From contig JAEINQ010000009.1 of NCBI GenBank assembly GCA_016342285.1, positions 59,037 to 123,036 on the forward strand: 64,000 nt of DNA. Direction: 5' to 3'. Under the pieces are notes generated by a model. It was given only the letters and a program-made list of their open reading frames with translations. It was not told the origin of the DNA and ran no database searches. This stretch comes from Desulfobacterales bacterium. Lineage in GTDB: Bacteria > Desulfobacterota > Desulfobacteria > Desulfobacterales > JAEINQ01. A program made the translations under genes and the position numbers. Shown piece after piece: positions 17,427 to 25,580 of this stretch (position 1 is the first letter of the stretch; each line of letters starts with the position of its first letter).

Positions 17427-18194
17427 ATGAAGGTATTGATCTGCGGCAAGGGAGGAAGTGGCAAGAGCTCCGTGACGGCCATGACGGCCCTGGCCATGCG
17501 CCGCCGCGATTACCGGGTGCTGGTGGTGGATGCCGACGAGTCCAACCTGGGGCTGCACCGGCTGCTCGGCATGCCCTCGCCCGAGACCATCATGGACGGA
17601 CTCGGCGGCAAACAGGGGTTTCTGGCCAATACCGCCGCCCTCTTTCCCGATAACGGATCGGGCGCGGACTGGCTGCCGGGCACCCCCATCGACGCCGTTC
17701 CGGGGGTTCGGAGCGACGCGGACGATTCGCTTTTTCTCGCCGCTGTGGGAAAGATTCACCATTTCGGCGAAGGGTGCGCCTGTCCCATGGGAAAGCTCTT
17801 CCGCCGCTGCTTTTCATCGCTGGCCATCGGCGAAAAAGACCTGGTGATCATTGACACGGCCGCGGGTGTCGAACACTTCGGCCGGCGGCTGGACGCCCAG
17901 GCCGACCTGATCCTGTGCGTTGTCGATCCGAGCTGGGAGGCCTTTGCCCTGGCTGAAAAAATCGGCGGACTGGCTGCGGAAGCCGGCGTTGATCTGGGTT
18001 TTGTATTGAACCGAATGGACGAGGCCATGGCTGTCGCCGCCGAGGGACGCATTGGCGCAGAGGCCGTGGTGACCCGGATTCCGATGCTTCAGGAGGTCTT
18101 TGCCGCCGGACTGGCGGGAACCCCCCTGCTGGTGGTGCCCGCCGCCGTGGAAGCGATCTGCGACCGGATTCAGGCGGCCGCTCCGCAACGCTGA
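17427..18194 (+). CDS. CooC-type nickel-insertion ATPase (MinD/ParA superfamily)
   Basis: A 255-residue P-loop ATPase. The deviant Walker A GKGGSGKSS is at residues 7-15, DADESNLGL follows at 36-43, and VIIDTAAGVEHFGRR is the switch region. The C-A-C at 117-119 matches the CxC metal-binding motif of CooC/AcsF maturation proteins, which load nickel into CO dehydrogenase or acetyl-CoA synthase. The frame opens at 17406, but the P-loop spacing and GAAAGGGA favour 17427. No CODH gene is in this window, so it would act on an enzyme encoded elsewhere. A MinD-like protein of another function remains possible. Confidence 0.8.
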   Translation: MKVLICGKGGSGKSSVTAMTALAMRRRDYRVLVVDADESNLGLHRLLGMPSPETIMDGLGGKQGFLANTAALFPDNGSGADWLPGTPIDAVPGVRSDADDSLFLAAVGKIHHFGEGCACPMGKLFRRCFSSLAIGEKDLVIIDTAAGVEHFGRRLDAQADLILCVVDPSWEAFALAEKIGGLAAEAGVDLGFVLNRMDEAMAVAAEGRIGAEAVVTRIPMLQEVFAAGLAGTPLLVVPAAVEAICDRIQAAAPQR

Positions 18195-18280
18195 TATTTG
18201 GCCACCACTTATAGAAATGGCCCCGCAAAGGTTCTGTCGTAGCTGTTCACGGGGTTGAAAAGATCAAGAAGGCGTTAACA

Positions 18281-18350
18281 TATAACAATTTAAGCTACAT
18301 GTACTTCATGCTCTTCATGGCAAATTAAAAAATTGGCATGTCGGTGACTT
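18281..18350 (+). repeat. 70-bp dispersed repeat, copy 1
   Basis: TATAACAATTTAAGCTACATGTACTTCATG and onward to TTGGCATGTCGGTGACTT recurs at 41179-41248 in the same direction. There the copy is directly joined to the 207-bp repeat. No gene lies in it. Confidence 0.75.
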
Positions 18351-18473
18351 TTTACGAGAGCGATCAATGATCGCGTCGTTGTGCTCCGCCCTTAGTGCTC
18401 ATTGTCAGAACTATGATGGCGTATATGAAGCGAAGGTTGAAATCAGATCACATTGGTGCAGCAATTTATTATG

Positions 18474-18729
18474 AACCGCAGACCGACGCAGACCATCGCA
18501 GACGGAAAAGCTTGTTGGCGGTCGACCTGACCGCCAACAAATTCGCATCGCTTCGCGATTGGATGGCGTGCCATGGGCGGTAGAGTATGTCATTTTGGAA
18601 AACGTAGCCCTGAAAAATAGCCTCTTGGGACCGGCCAGGTCGGCCGGTCCCAAAAAAGTCTGCGGATGTCAGCGCATGTCTGCGGTTAATGAAATCATAT
18701 GTCACTGTAATTGTGTTTTCGTGCACTTA
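18474..18729 (+). repeat. Structured dispersed repeat, copy 2
   Basis: It opens with tandem CGCAGAC units. Hairpin I is TTGTTGGCGGTC-gacct-GACCGCCAACAA. Hairpin II is TTGGGACCGGCC-aggtc-GGCCGGTCCCAA, a perfect 12-bp stem. The tail is GTCTGCGGTTAAT...TTGTGTTTTCGTGCACTTA. Compared with copies 3 and 4, one G-C pair in hairpin I is A-T there, so pairing is kept. It lies directly upstream of the sirtuin gene. Confidence 0.85.
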
Positions 18730-18818
18730 GACATTGGATATTGACTGTTTCGCCCCCCTCTGGGGGGATTGGCGGAAACGACCCGCTCCGCGGGTGGAAA
18801 CCTACTGACGGAGTCGCT

Positions 18819-19586
18819 ATGAAAAAGGACCCCATCGCCGCTATCGCAGGGAAGATCGCCGAGGGAGGTAGAAATCTTTTTTTTACCGGTGCCGGCATTT
18901 CCACGGAAAGCGGTATCCCCGACTACCGCAGCCAGGGCGGCATATGGGACCAGTTCCGCCCGGTCTATTTCGATGACTTCATGTCCTCCCGGGACGCCCG
19001 CATCGAATACTGGCGCCAGAAAACCGAACTCTACCCGGATCTGACCCGTGCCCGGCCCAACGCCGGACACCTGGCCATCGCGACGCTGTTCGGCATGGGT
19101 CTGGTCGAAGCCGTCATTACCCAGAACATCGACGGTTTGCACCAGGCTGCCGGCATTCCCGGGGCGAAGGTCATCGAACTTCACGGCAACACCACCCGGG
19201 TCCGCTGCATGACCTGCGGGGCGCTCAGCGATCTTGGCGACGCCCAGGCCCGCATCAAGGCCGGAGACCCGGCGCCCGAATGTTTCTGCGGCGGCTATCT
19301 CAAACCAGACACCATCTCATTCGGTCAGGCCATGCCCGAGGCCGAAGTGGCCCGGGCCGTGGACCATTGCCGGAATTGCGATTTCTTCTGTGTGGTCGGT
19401 TCCACCCTGCTGGTTCAGCCTGCCGCCCAGATGCCCTTGTATGCCCGCCACAGCGGTGCCTTTCTGGCCATCGTCAACTTGTCGGAAACGCCCTGCGACG
19501 GTATCTGCCATGCCCGGGTCTGCGAAAACGCCGGACCGGTACTGGCTGAGATTGCCGACCGGGTGACCGCTTTGACCGAGGCGTGA
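18819..19586 (+). CDS. NAD-dependent protein deacylase, SIR2 family
   Basis: A 255-residue cytoplasmic sirtuin that removes acyl groups from lysines using NAD+. Visible motifs are GAGISTESGIPDYR (24-37), TQNIDGLH (101-108), the catalytic histidine H122 in ELHGN, and a zinc site C130-x2-C133 with C155-x-C157. The length fits the small bacterial class. The frame opens at 18711 but begins inside the repeat; the ATG at 18819 has GGAG upstream and starts just before the fold. Direct copies of the same structured repeat flank the gene on both sides, so it may have moved as a cassette. Confidence 0.9.
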   Translation: MKKDPIAAIAGKIAEGGRNLFFTGAGISTESGIPDYRSQGGIWDQFRPVYFDDFMSSRDARIEYWRQKTELYPDLTRARPNAGHLAIATLFGMGLVEAVITQNIDGLHQAAGIPGAKVIELHGNTTRVRCMTCGALSDLGDAQARIKAGDPAPECFCGGYLKPDTISFGQAMPEAEVARAVDHCRNCDFFCVVGSTLLVQPAAQMPLYARHSGAFLAIVNLSETPCDGICHARVCENAGPVLAEIADRVTALTEA

Positions 19587-19602
19587 CCCCGTTTTTATTA
19601 TT

Positions 19603-19920
19603 AACCGCAGACAAACGCAGACCGTCGCAGACCCGGCTTCGCCTGAAGGCTTACGTCCACGTCTCAAAGGCTTCGATGCACAAGATGCCGGTCAGGCATG
19701 AAAAGCTTGTTGGCGATCGACCGGATCGCCAACAAATTCGCATCGCTTCGCGAAGGGTCTGACAGATCCTAAGCAAGAAGGTGTCTCCTTTTACAGAGTA
19801 CGCCCCGCAGGGCAACCCTTTTGGACCGGCCAGGTCGGCCGGTTCAAAAAAGTCCGCGGGTGTCGGCGAGTGTCTGCGGTCAATAAATGATATGTCGCAG
19901 TAAGTGTGTTTTCGTGCACT
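19603..19920 (+). repeat. Structured dispersed repeat, copy 3
   Basis: The longest copy. After tandem CGCAGAC units comes an insert absent from copy 2, then hairpin I TTGTTGGCGATC-gaccg-GATCGCCAACAA and hairpin II TTGGACCGGCC-aggtc-GGCCGGTTCAA (one G-U). The tail is shared with the others. It starts 17 bases after the sirtuin stop codon and ends about 70 bases before the enolase-family gene. Confidence 0.85.
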
Positions 19921-19992
19921 AAGGCCGTTTCCCGCTACTACCCGAAGCGCACCAATCGACTCAGGCCCTATGGGGCCGTCATGGAGGAGACC

Positions 19993-21219
19993 ATGAAGAT
20001 TACCGAGATCGAGCTCTACCACGTATCGGTTCCCTTGAAAGAAACCTTCTGGCCCACCTGGATCCCTGGATACCCCCAGACCCACAATCGGTTCACCCTG
20101 ATCCGGCTGGTCACCGACGAGGGTATCGAGGGGTATTCGGCCGGCTCGGCCATGGGCTCGGAGCGACAGGGGCTGGGGGATCTTCTGGGCGGCTATCTCA
20201 TGGGGGCCGACCCCACGGACATCGATCGGGTCCAGGACCTGCTCAAGCAGGCCGGATTCCTCGGCTGGCGGAATTTCTGGATCGAGCCGGCCTGTTGGGA
20301 CATTCTGGGTAAGGCTGAGGGAAAGCCGGTTTATGAACTCCTCGGCGGCCAGGCCCGTCCGGTCCCGGTGTACCTTTCAACCGGCGAGATGCACGATTCC
20401 AAAAAGCGGGTCGAAGAACTCCTGGCCATGGCCGAAAGGGGATTTAAGACCGCCAAGCTACGGGTTAAGAACAAGACCCTGGAGGCGGACATTGAACAGA
20501 TTGCCACGGTTCGAAAAGGGATCGGTGATCGGCTGATCCTTGGGGTCGATGCCAATCAGGGATGGCTGGTCTCCATCGTGGACCGGGTGCCCGCCTGGGA
20601 CCTGAAGCGGGCCACGGCGTTTGCGGATGCCTGCGCCGACCACGACATTTTATGGCTGGAAGAGCCCCTGGATTCAAGGGATTACGACGGAAATGCCGCC
20701 TTGAAGCAGGCGGCACGGGTCCGTATTTCCGGGGCTGAACTCAACTACGGATGGGATGAAATCAAGATCATGCTGGAAAAGGACTGCTTTCACGTCTATC
20801 AGCCCGACGCCACGTTTGCCGGCGGCATTGCCCAGGTGCGCCGGGTCATGGACGCCTGCCGGGAAAAGGATCGCCTCTTTTCACCCCATACCTGGACCAA
20901 CGGCATCGGGTTCTGCGTCAACTGGAACATGGTCCTGGCCGACCCGGACAACGCCTTGCCCCTGGAATTTCCCTGGGAGCCACCGTCCTGGGTGCCGGAG
21001 CAGCGTGAAGGGATTATCGCTCCGATCTGGCCGGATGCCGACGGCATGCTTCAGCCCTTTACCCGGCCCGGGCTCGGGTTCGACATTGACAAGGGGCTGC
21101 TGAAAAAGTATGGAAAGCGCTTCTTTCGGCTGACCGAAACCCGGCTCAAGCTCAAGGTGATCCGGGAAAAGGGGCTTCGGGCAGCCCTGGCGCTGAAAAA
21201 GCGAAAGGATTCCCAATGA
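19993..21219 (+). CDS. Enolase-superfamily enzyme (mandelate racemase / muconate lactonizing type)
   Basis: A 408-residue (beta/alpha)7-beta barrel enzyme abstracting a proton alpha to a carboxylate with Mg2+ help. Catalytic landmarks are the KLRVKNK lysine pair, the metal ligands in LGVDANQGW, LEEPLD and ISGAELN, and a histidine in FSPHTWTNGIGF. This fits a mandelate-racemase-type sugar-acid dehydratase or racemase, but the substrate cannot be assigned. GGAGGA at 19983-19988 fixes the start at 19993 although the frame is open from 19906. Its stop overlaps the next start by four bases (ATGA), so the two are translationally coupled. Confidence 0.87.
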   Translation: MKITEIELYHVSVPLKETFWPTWIPGYPQTHNRFTLIRLVTDEGIEGYSAGSAMGSERQGLGDLLGGYLMGADPTDIDRVQDLLKQAGFLGWRNFWIEPACWDILGKAEGKPVYELLGGQARPVPVYLSTGEMHDSKKRVEELLAMAERGFKTAKLRVKNKTLEADIEQIATVRKGIGDRLILGVDANQGWLVSIVDRVPAWDLKRATAFADACADHDILWLEEPLDSRDYDGNAALKQAARVRISGAELNYGWDEIKIMLEKDCFHVYQPDATFAGGIAQVRRVMDACREKDRLFSPHTWTNGIGFCVNWNMVLADPDNALPLEFPWEPPSWVPEQREGIIAPIWPDADGMLQPFTRPGLGFDIDKGLLKKYGKRFFRLTETRLKLKVIREKGLRAALALKKRKDSQ

Positions 21220-21509
21220 TAAAACAAGACGCCGGACGAGGCAAAGAGGCGGCTTTGAAGAAAAGACCCATTACCCCGACCTATATCGTTTTTTACATTC
21301 TTTTCTTTCCGGACACCTGGCGGATTCTGGCGGGGATCGTGGTGGCGGTGTTGCTGGCGCCCAAAATCGCACCGGCGGACCTGGCGCCCGCCGGCCGGGC
21401 CATGCTTCATGTGATGGTGGCGGGCATCGGATGGACCGTTACCGCCCGGCCGGCCCGGTGGATCACCGTCCGGCTCAAAGCCATCCTTCTTGGCGGCAAG
21501 GCGCCCTGA
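21216..21509 (+). CDS. Small membrane protein coupled to the enolase-family gene
   Basis: A 97-residue protein with a basic N-terminus (about 1-18), two or three hydrophobic segments (about 21-50 and 62-80) and a basic end. No family is recognised. Its ATG overlaps the TGA of the preceding gene (ATGA), the usual sign of translational coupling, which is the main evidence that it is real. It is convergent with the parvulin gene 22 bases downstream. A link to the preceding enzyme, for example membrane placement, is inference only. Confidence 0.65.
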   Translation: MIKQDAGRGKEAALKKRPITPTYIVFYILFFPDTWRILAGIVVAVLLAPKIAPADLAPAGRAMLHVMVAGIGWTVTARPARWITVRLKAILLGGKAP

Positions 21510-21531
21510 ATGGCGGAAACGACACCGGCAG

Positions 21532-22512
21532 CTATAGGGTTTTTTTAATGCTGGCCGCCTGCCGCAGCTTTTCCAGGTAGTCTTCCATCGCCTTCTGGCG
21601 TTTCTCGTTGGTCAGGTTCAAAACGATCTGGTCTTTGGCCTCTTCATAGGCGACGGTCTCCTCGGGGGCCTTTTCCATGACCTTGATCAGGTGCAGTCCG
21701 AACCGGGTGGGGACGATGTCGCTGACCTTGCCGGGGGCCAGCGCAAAGGCGGCGTCCTCAAAAGGCTTGACCATCTGGCCCCGGCCGAAAAAGCCCAGGA
21801 CTCCCCCCTGGGGGGCACTGGGACCCTCTGAAACCTCCCGGGCCAGGGTCTCGAAATCTTCCCCCTTGGCCAGCCGCTTTTGAACAGCCTCGATTTTTTT
21901 CCGGGCCTCGGCTTTTTGAGCCTCATCGGCACCGGCTTCCTGCTTGATCAGGATGTGGCTGGCCTTGACCCGCTCGGGCCGCTTGAAATACTCCGGATGC
22001 GCCGTGTAGAATTCGCGGCTTTCCGTGTCGGTGACCGCTATCCCCCGGGTCGCATGCTCTTCAATTAGGGTTTTGATGGCCAGCCCTTTGGTGATCAGGG
22101 CCTGAAGGTCGTTTTCAGCCATGTTCATCCGCTTGAGGATCGCATCGAAGGCAGCCGGATCGGGATACCTTTCTTTCAGCTTCTTGATCTCTTCAGCCAC
22201 CACACTCAATTCGATATGGACCTTTTTTTCCAGGCTTTTCTGGTGGAGGAGTTCCCGGTCGATGAGTTTGTCCAAAATGTTGTTTTCGATCTCTTCCTGC
22301 ATGGCATCGGGAATCTGCCTTCCCTGGCTGGCGATGCGCTCCTTGAACTGGGCCAGTTCCCGATCGAATTCGTTCCGTGTGATGACCGTGTCATTCACCA
22401 CGGCGACCCTGTCCTTTGCCGCTGCCTTTTCAGCCGCATGGGCTCCGGAATCGGCGGCCACGACCATCAGGACCGCCAGTGCCAAGGAACCCCATGTTTT
22501 CAGACCATTCAT
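21532..22512 (-). CDS. Periplasmic peptidyl-prolyl isomerase, SurA/PrsA-type
   Basis: A 326-residue exported foldase. Residues 1-27 are a signal peptide ending SGAHAAE. Residues 30-170 form a SurA-like N-terminal chaperone domain (VAVVNDTVITRNEFDREL). A parvulin domain (about 182-285) contains VKASHILIK, GGVLGFFGRGQMVKPFEDAAF and TRFGLHLIKV, and a helical tail follows. Role: folding of exported and outer-membrane proteins. AAGGAG is about ten bases upstream. It is monocistronic and convergent with the small membrane protein gene. Confidence 0.9.
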   Translation of the reverse strand: MNGLKTWGSLALAVLMVVAADSGAHAAEKAAAKDRVAVVNDTVITRNEFDRELAQFKERIASQGRQIPDAMQEEIENNILDKLIDRELLHQKSLEKKVHIELSVVAEEIKKLKERYPDPAAFDAILKRMNMAENDLQALITKGLAIKTLIEEHATRGIAVTDTESREFYTAHPEYFKRPERVKASHILIKQEAGADEAQKAEARKKIEAVQKRLAKGEDFETLAREVSEGPSAPQGGVLGFFGRGQMVKPFEDAAFALAPGKVSDIVPTRFGLHLIKVMEKAPEETVAYEEAKDQIVLNLTNEKRQKAMEDYLEKLRQAASIKKTL

Positions 22513-22728
22513 TGCCTTTTCTCCTTAACGCCCATCCGGCCAGTGAGGATCCCGGTCGGGCAACTGACTGCGTTTCCCCCGCATGGGCGGATACGCCTTG
22601 TGGTTCGCAGAGATGCGGTTGGGCCGGCGGTTTTTGCCTTTGTGATCGCCGTCCCTTTAGCGACAAACGGCAGAACCGGGCGCGGTCTGCCTGAAACTTT
22701 CGGCGGTTGGCAATCCATTGGCGCGGGT

Positions 22729-22929
22729 CTAAATCGGTTTGACCTTGAATGCCTGCTCTCCCCGATGGGTCTTCTTGATTTCGTAATAGACCCGGTCGTC
22801 TTTCTGAAGACCGAAATGGCCATGGCTTTCAATACCGGATTTGTGAAGGAAAAGTTCCTGCTTGTCCTCGGTTTCAATAAATCCGTATCCTTTTTTCTCG
22901 CTGTACCACTTGATGCTACCTTCGGCCAT
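22729..22929 (-). CDS. Cold-shock domain protein (CspA family)
   Basis: A 66-residue single cold-shock domain binding single-stranded RNA or DNA. The RNP-1-like KGYGFIE (about 13-19) and RNP-2-like LFLHKSGI (about 26-33) are present. Lysine replaces the usual phenylalanine in the opening SIKWYSEKKGYGFI stretch, and the C-terminus is more charged than in E. coli CspA. The frame runs up to 23118, but GGAGG about eleven bases upstream fixes 22929. The gene is preceded by a gap of over 300 bases with a candidate promoter at 23117-23145, so a long cold-shock-type leader is likely. Confidence 0.88.
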   Translation of the reverse strand: MAEGSIKWYSEKKGYGFIETEDKQELFLHKSGIESHGHFGLQKDDRVYYEIKKTHRGEQAFKVKPI

Positions 22930-23116
22930 GATGTTGCGTCCTCCGTTTAGGGGTCGGTCCTTGTTTGCACCGATTCTCAGGCGGGTTCTTTGGAAAAAGG
23001 AGGGCAGAGACAGCAGGCGGGTGGGATCCGGGTGTCGTCCGATTCCAAAATAAGTACCTAAGCGGTGTAAAAGGAAGGAACCTTCCGTGTGTTCGGCTTT
23101 ATATAACCTTGGGGTC

Positions 23117-23145
23117 AACTTAGTTCATTTGCAGGGGTGTGTCAA
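23117..23145 (-). promoter_or_regulatory. Candidate promoter for cold-shock gene; long leader
   Basis: On the minus strand a perfect TTGACA (23140-23145) is followed after 17 bases by TAAGTT (23117-23122), a weak -10. It implies a leader of about 180 bases, similar to cspA mRNAs. No other gene is seen in 22930-23261. Confidence 0.4.
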
Positions 23146-23261
23146 AATAATAGTTCGATCAGAAAAATCTTCCGACAGACCCCGTTCTGGGTTATTAACA
23201 GAGGTGGCTTGAGCACCGCCATTGACATTGGACCTGAATGGTTTTTATGGGGGACAGCACC

Positions 23262-24125
23262 ATGACAGAAACGCCAACGGGCGATCCGCCTTCCTGTGAC
23301 TTTTCCGAGCGGAGCCTGGAAGACTCTCTATGCCTTTACCGGTACCTGTTCGAACATTCGGGGGATGTGATCGTGATGGTCAACCCGGAGGGGATCATTA
23401 TCGAACTGAACCCGAGATTTGAAACCGAGACCGGTTATCGGAAAGAGGAGGTGGTCGGCAAACATTTTCTCTCAGCCAACCTGCTGACCCGTGATTCTCT
23501 CGACCAGGTACGGGACAAGTTCCAGCGGCTGATGACAGGGGTGGCCACTGAACCGGCGTTTGACATCGAAGCCCGAACCAAGGATGGCCGCATTGTTCCC
23601 TTTGAACTCCAGGGATCGTCCATTCCCGGTAAAGACGGCAAGATCCTTGCGGTCCAGGCCACTTTCCGCGGCATCGCTCGAAGGAAACAGTATGAAAAGG
23701 ATCTCAAGGATCTCAAGGACTTTCTGGAAACGGTGGTCAATGCCGTGCCCGATCCGATTTTTGTCAAAGACCATCTCCATCGCTGGGTGGTGCTCAACGA
23801 CGCCTTCTGCGAATTTATCGGCCGGTCCCGGAAGCAACTCGTTGGACGGTCCGATTTTGATTTTTTCCCGCGACGCGAGGCGGAAATCTTCTGGAAAAGG
23901 GACAGCCAGGTTTTTTCCTCGGGCCAGGCCAACGTCAATAAAGAGAGCTTCACCGATGCCGCCGGCCGCACCCACATCATTTTGACCCGAAAGCAGTTGT
24001 TTCAGTACGCGGGCACCGGCGAGAAATTTCTCATCGGCGTCATCCAGATCCAAGACGACCGTAAGGGCTCGAAGACGGGTTGGGGCCAAATGGGGAAACG
24101 GGTTCGGGGGCTGATGGGGAAATGA
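23262..24125 (+). CDS. PAS-only sensor protein, no output domain
   Basis: A 287-residue cytoplasmic protein with two PAS domains. PAS 1 (about 28-150) has VNPEGIIIELNPRFETETGY and ends GIARRKQYEKD. PAS 2 (about 155-275) has VPDPIFVKDHLHRWVVLNDA and ends LIGVIQIQDDRK. The usual hand-over to a kinase or cyclase is missing, because the protein stops about 15 residues after PAS 2. It is either a stand-alone sensor acting through a partner or a truncated kinase. GGGGGA seven bases upstream supports 23262. The C-terminal GQMGKRVRGLMGK is atypical and may be out-of-frame read-through. Confidence 0.75.
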   Translation: MTETPTGDPPSCDFSERSLEDSLCLYRYLFEHSGDVIVMVNPEGIIIELNPRFETETGYRKEEVVGKHFLSANLLTRDSLDQVRDKFQRLMTGVATEPAFDIEARTKDGRIVPFELQGSSIPGKDGKILAVQATFRGIARRKQYEKDLKDLKDFLETVVNAVPDPIFVKDHLHRWVVLNDAFCEFIGRSRKQLVGRSDFDFFPRREAEIFWKRDSQVFSSGQANVNKESFTDAAGRTHIILTRKQLFQYAGTGEKFLIGVIQIQDDRKGSKTGWGQMGKRVRGLMGK

Positions 24126-24236
24126 GGACCGGGGCTGTTTGGAAAGCGTCAACTGTCGTGGAAGACCGATTTAAATGTGCGCCGTCCGCGTGGGTACGGA
24201 CGGTGCATCTCTGTTTCTGACCCAAGGAAAAACCCC

Positions 24237-25424
24237 ATGCCACAGTCCCACAACACCACCAATATCAAGGTGCTTTTTGCCCTCACCCTGGTCCATTTTT
24301 CCGGGGACTTCTACAGCTCCTTCATCAGTCCGCTCTTTCCCGTTTTCGTGGAAAAGCTCGGCCTGTCCCTGACCCAGGTGGGGATCATCGCCGGGGCCAG
24401 CCGGTTTCTGGCCTTCATCGTCCAGCCGTCGGTGGGATACATGGCTGACCGTTACCAGACCCGGGGGTTTATTCTCGGTGGGTTGCTCCTGGCCGTGGTT
24501 TGCATCCCCCTTTCCGGCCTTGCCCCGTCGTTCGGGATCCTGATCTTGCTTGTCGGCCTGGGCTCTGTCGGGTCCTCCATGTTCCATCCTTCGGTGACCG
24601 GCATGGTCCCTTTGTATGCCGGCCGGCACGCCGGGTTCTCCATGTCGGTGTTCAACACCGGCGGGACCCTCGCCTTTGGCGTGGGGCCGCTCTTTGTCAC
24701 CTGGTATGTGGCCGCCTACGGGCTGTCGGCGCTCCCCCTGACCATGGTTTTTGGCCTGTTGGTGATGGTGTATCTTTTTTATGCCGTGCCCAAGCCCATC
24801 AGTGAAGGATTGCAGCACCTGGGGTTTTTCGGTGCCATTCGGGAGACCCTCGGGTCGGCCGCAAAGCCCATCGCCCTGATCTGGCTGGTCATGGTGCTTC
24901 GGGCCGTGGTGGGGCAGTCCTTCATGACCTTTATGCCGGTCCTTTACGTCCGGGAAGGGTTTTCCCTGGTTTCGGCCGGAATCCTGTTTTCCTTGTTTGT
25001 TATGGCCGGCACCGTCAGCGGACTGATTGCGGGCCACCTGTCGGACCGGATCGGCTTTCGGCGGATCTTTTTTTTCACCCACGCCCTGATGACCCCGTCT
25101 CTGCTGTTGCTGCTCCATTTGACCGGCGGCCCCTGGGTCTATGCCGGTGCCGTCCTGGCCGGGGCGTTCGTTCTGGCCTCGCTCCCTTTGGGGGTGGTTA
25201 TGGCCCAGTCCCTGGCGCCCCGGGGCCGGTCCATGGTCGCCAGTCTCATGATGGGGTTTGCCTTCGGACTCGGCGGAGCACTCTCCCCGTTGGTGGGAAA
25301 AATGGCGGATCTTTTTTCCGTGCGGGAGGTGTTGACGGCGGTCTCTTTTATTCCCATACTGACCCTGGGTCTGATCGCTTTTTTCCCCCATGTCGGAGGG
25401 GTCAAAGGGCGCGGCCGGGCCTGA
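24237..25424 (+). CDS. MFS transporter, fosmidomycin-resistance (Fsr)-like
   Basis: A 395-residue inner-membrane protein with twelve predicted helices. The N-terminal LTLVHFSGDFYSSFISPLFP and AGASRFLAFIVQPSVGYMAD resemble the Fsr class of drug-efflux MFS proteins, and GHLSDRIGFRR is the second-half cytoplasmic loop. Export of a small drug-like molecule is inferred from family only. The frame opens at 24177; AAGGA upstream and the helix spacing favour 24237. It lies 111 bases after the PAS protein gene in the same direction. TIR element copy B starts seven bases beyond its stop. Confidence 0.85.
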   Translation: MPQSHNTTNIKVLFALTLVHFSGDFYSSFISPLFPVFVEKLGLSLTQVGIIAGASRFLAFIVQPSVGYMADRYQTRGFILGGLLLAVVCIPLSGLAPSFGILILLVGLGSVGSSMFHPSVTGMVPLYAGRHAGFSMSVFNTGGTLAFGVGPLFVTWYVAAYGLSALPLTMVFGLLVMVYLFYAVPKPISEGLQHLGFFGAIRETLGSAAKPIALIWLVMVLRAVVGQSFMTFMPVLYVREGFSLVSAGILFSLFVMAGTVSGLIAGHLSDRIGFRRIFFFTHALMTPSLLLLLHLTGGPWVYAGAVLAGAFVLASLPLGVVMAQSLAPRGRSMVASLMMGFAFGLGGALSPLVGKMADLFSVREVLTAVSFIPILTLGLIAFFPHVGGVKGRGRA

Positions 25425-25431
25425 ATCGGGG

Positions 25432-25546
25432 TAAGCGTTCACAGGGCATCACGCCGAGGCGTGACTTTGTTCCCGGGTATTTGAAGTGCGATTGAGACCG
25501 CCTGCATGCCCGACGCCTCGCATCTGCGGCACCCTGTAAACGCTTA
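25432..25546 (-). repeat. TIR element, copy B
   Basis: A 115-bp copy in inverse orientation to copies A and D, with ends TAAGCGTTCACAGGGC and CCCTGTAAACGCTTA. It carries the inner hairpin TCACGCCgaGGCGTGA. It lies between the MFS gene (7 bases after the stop) and the DUF2959 lipoprotein gene (34 bases before the start). Confidence 0.85.
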
Positions 25547-25580
25547 CCGTGCGAATTCTCAATTTCCACAGGAGAGAACC

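Noticed and set aside
24171..25442. 423-codon open frame opposite the MFS gene
   Set aside because: It is an antisense shadow of a GC-rich membrane protein gene; composition (Gly/His/Gln/Pro-rich) is non-natural and no domain is recognisable.
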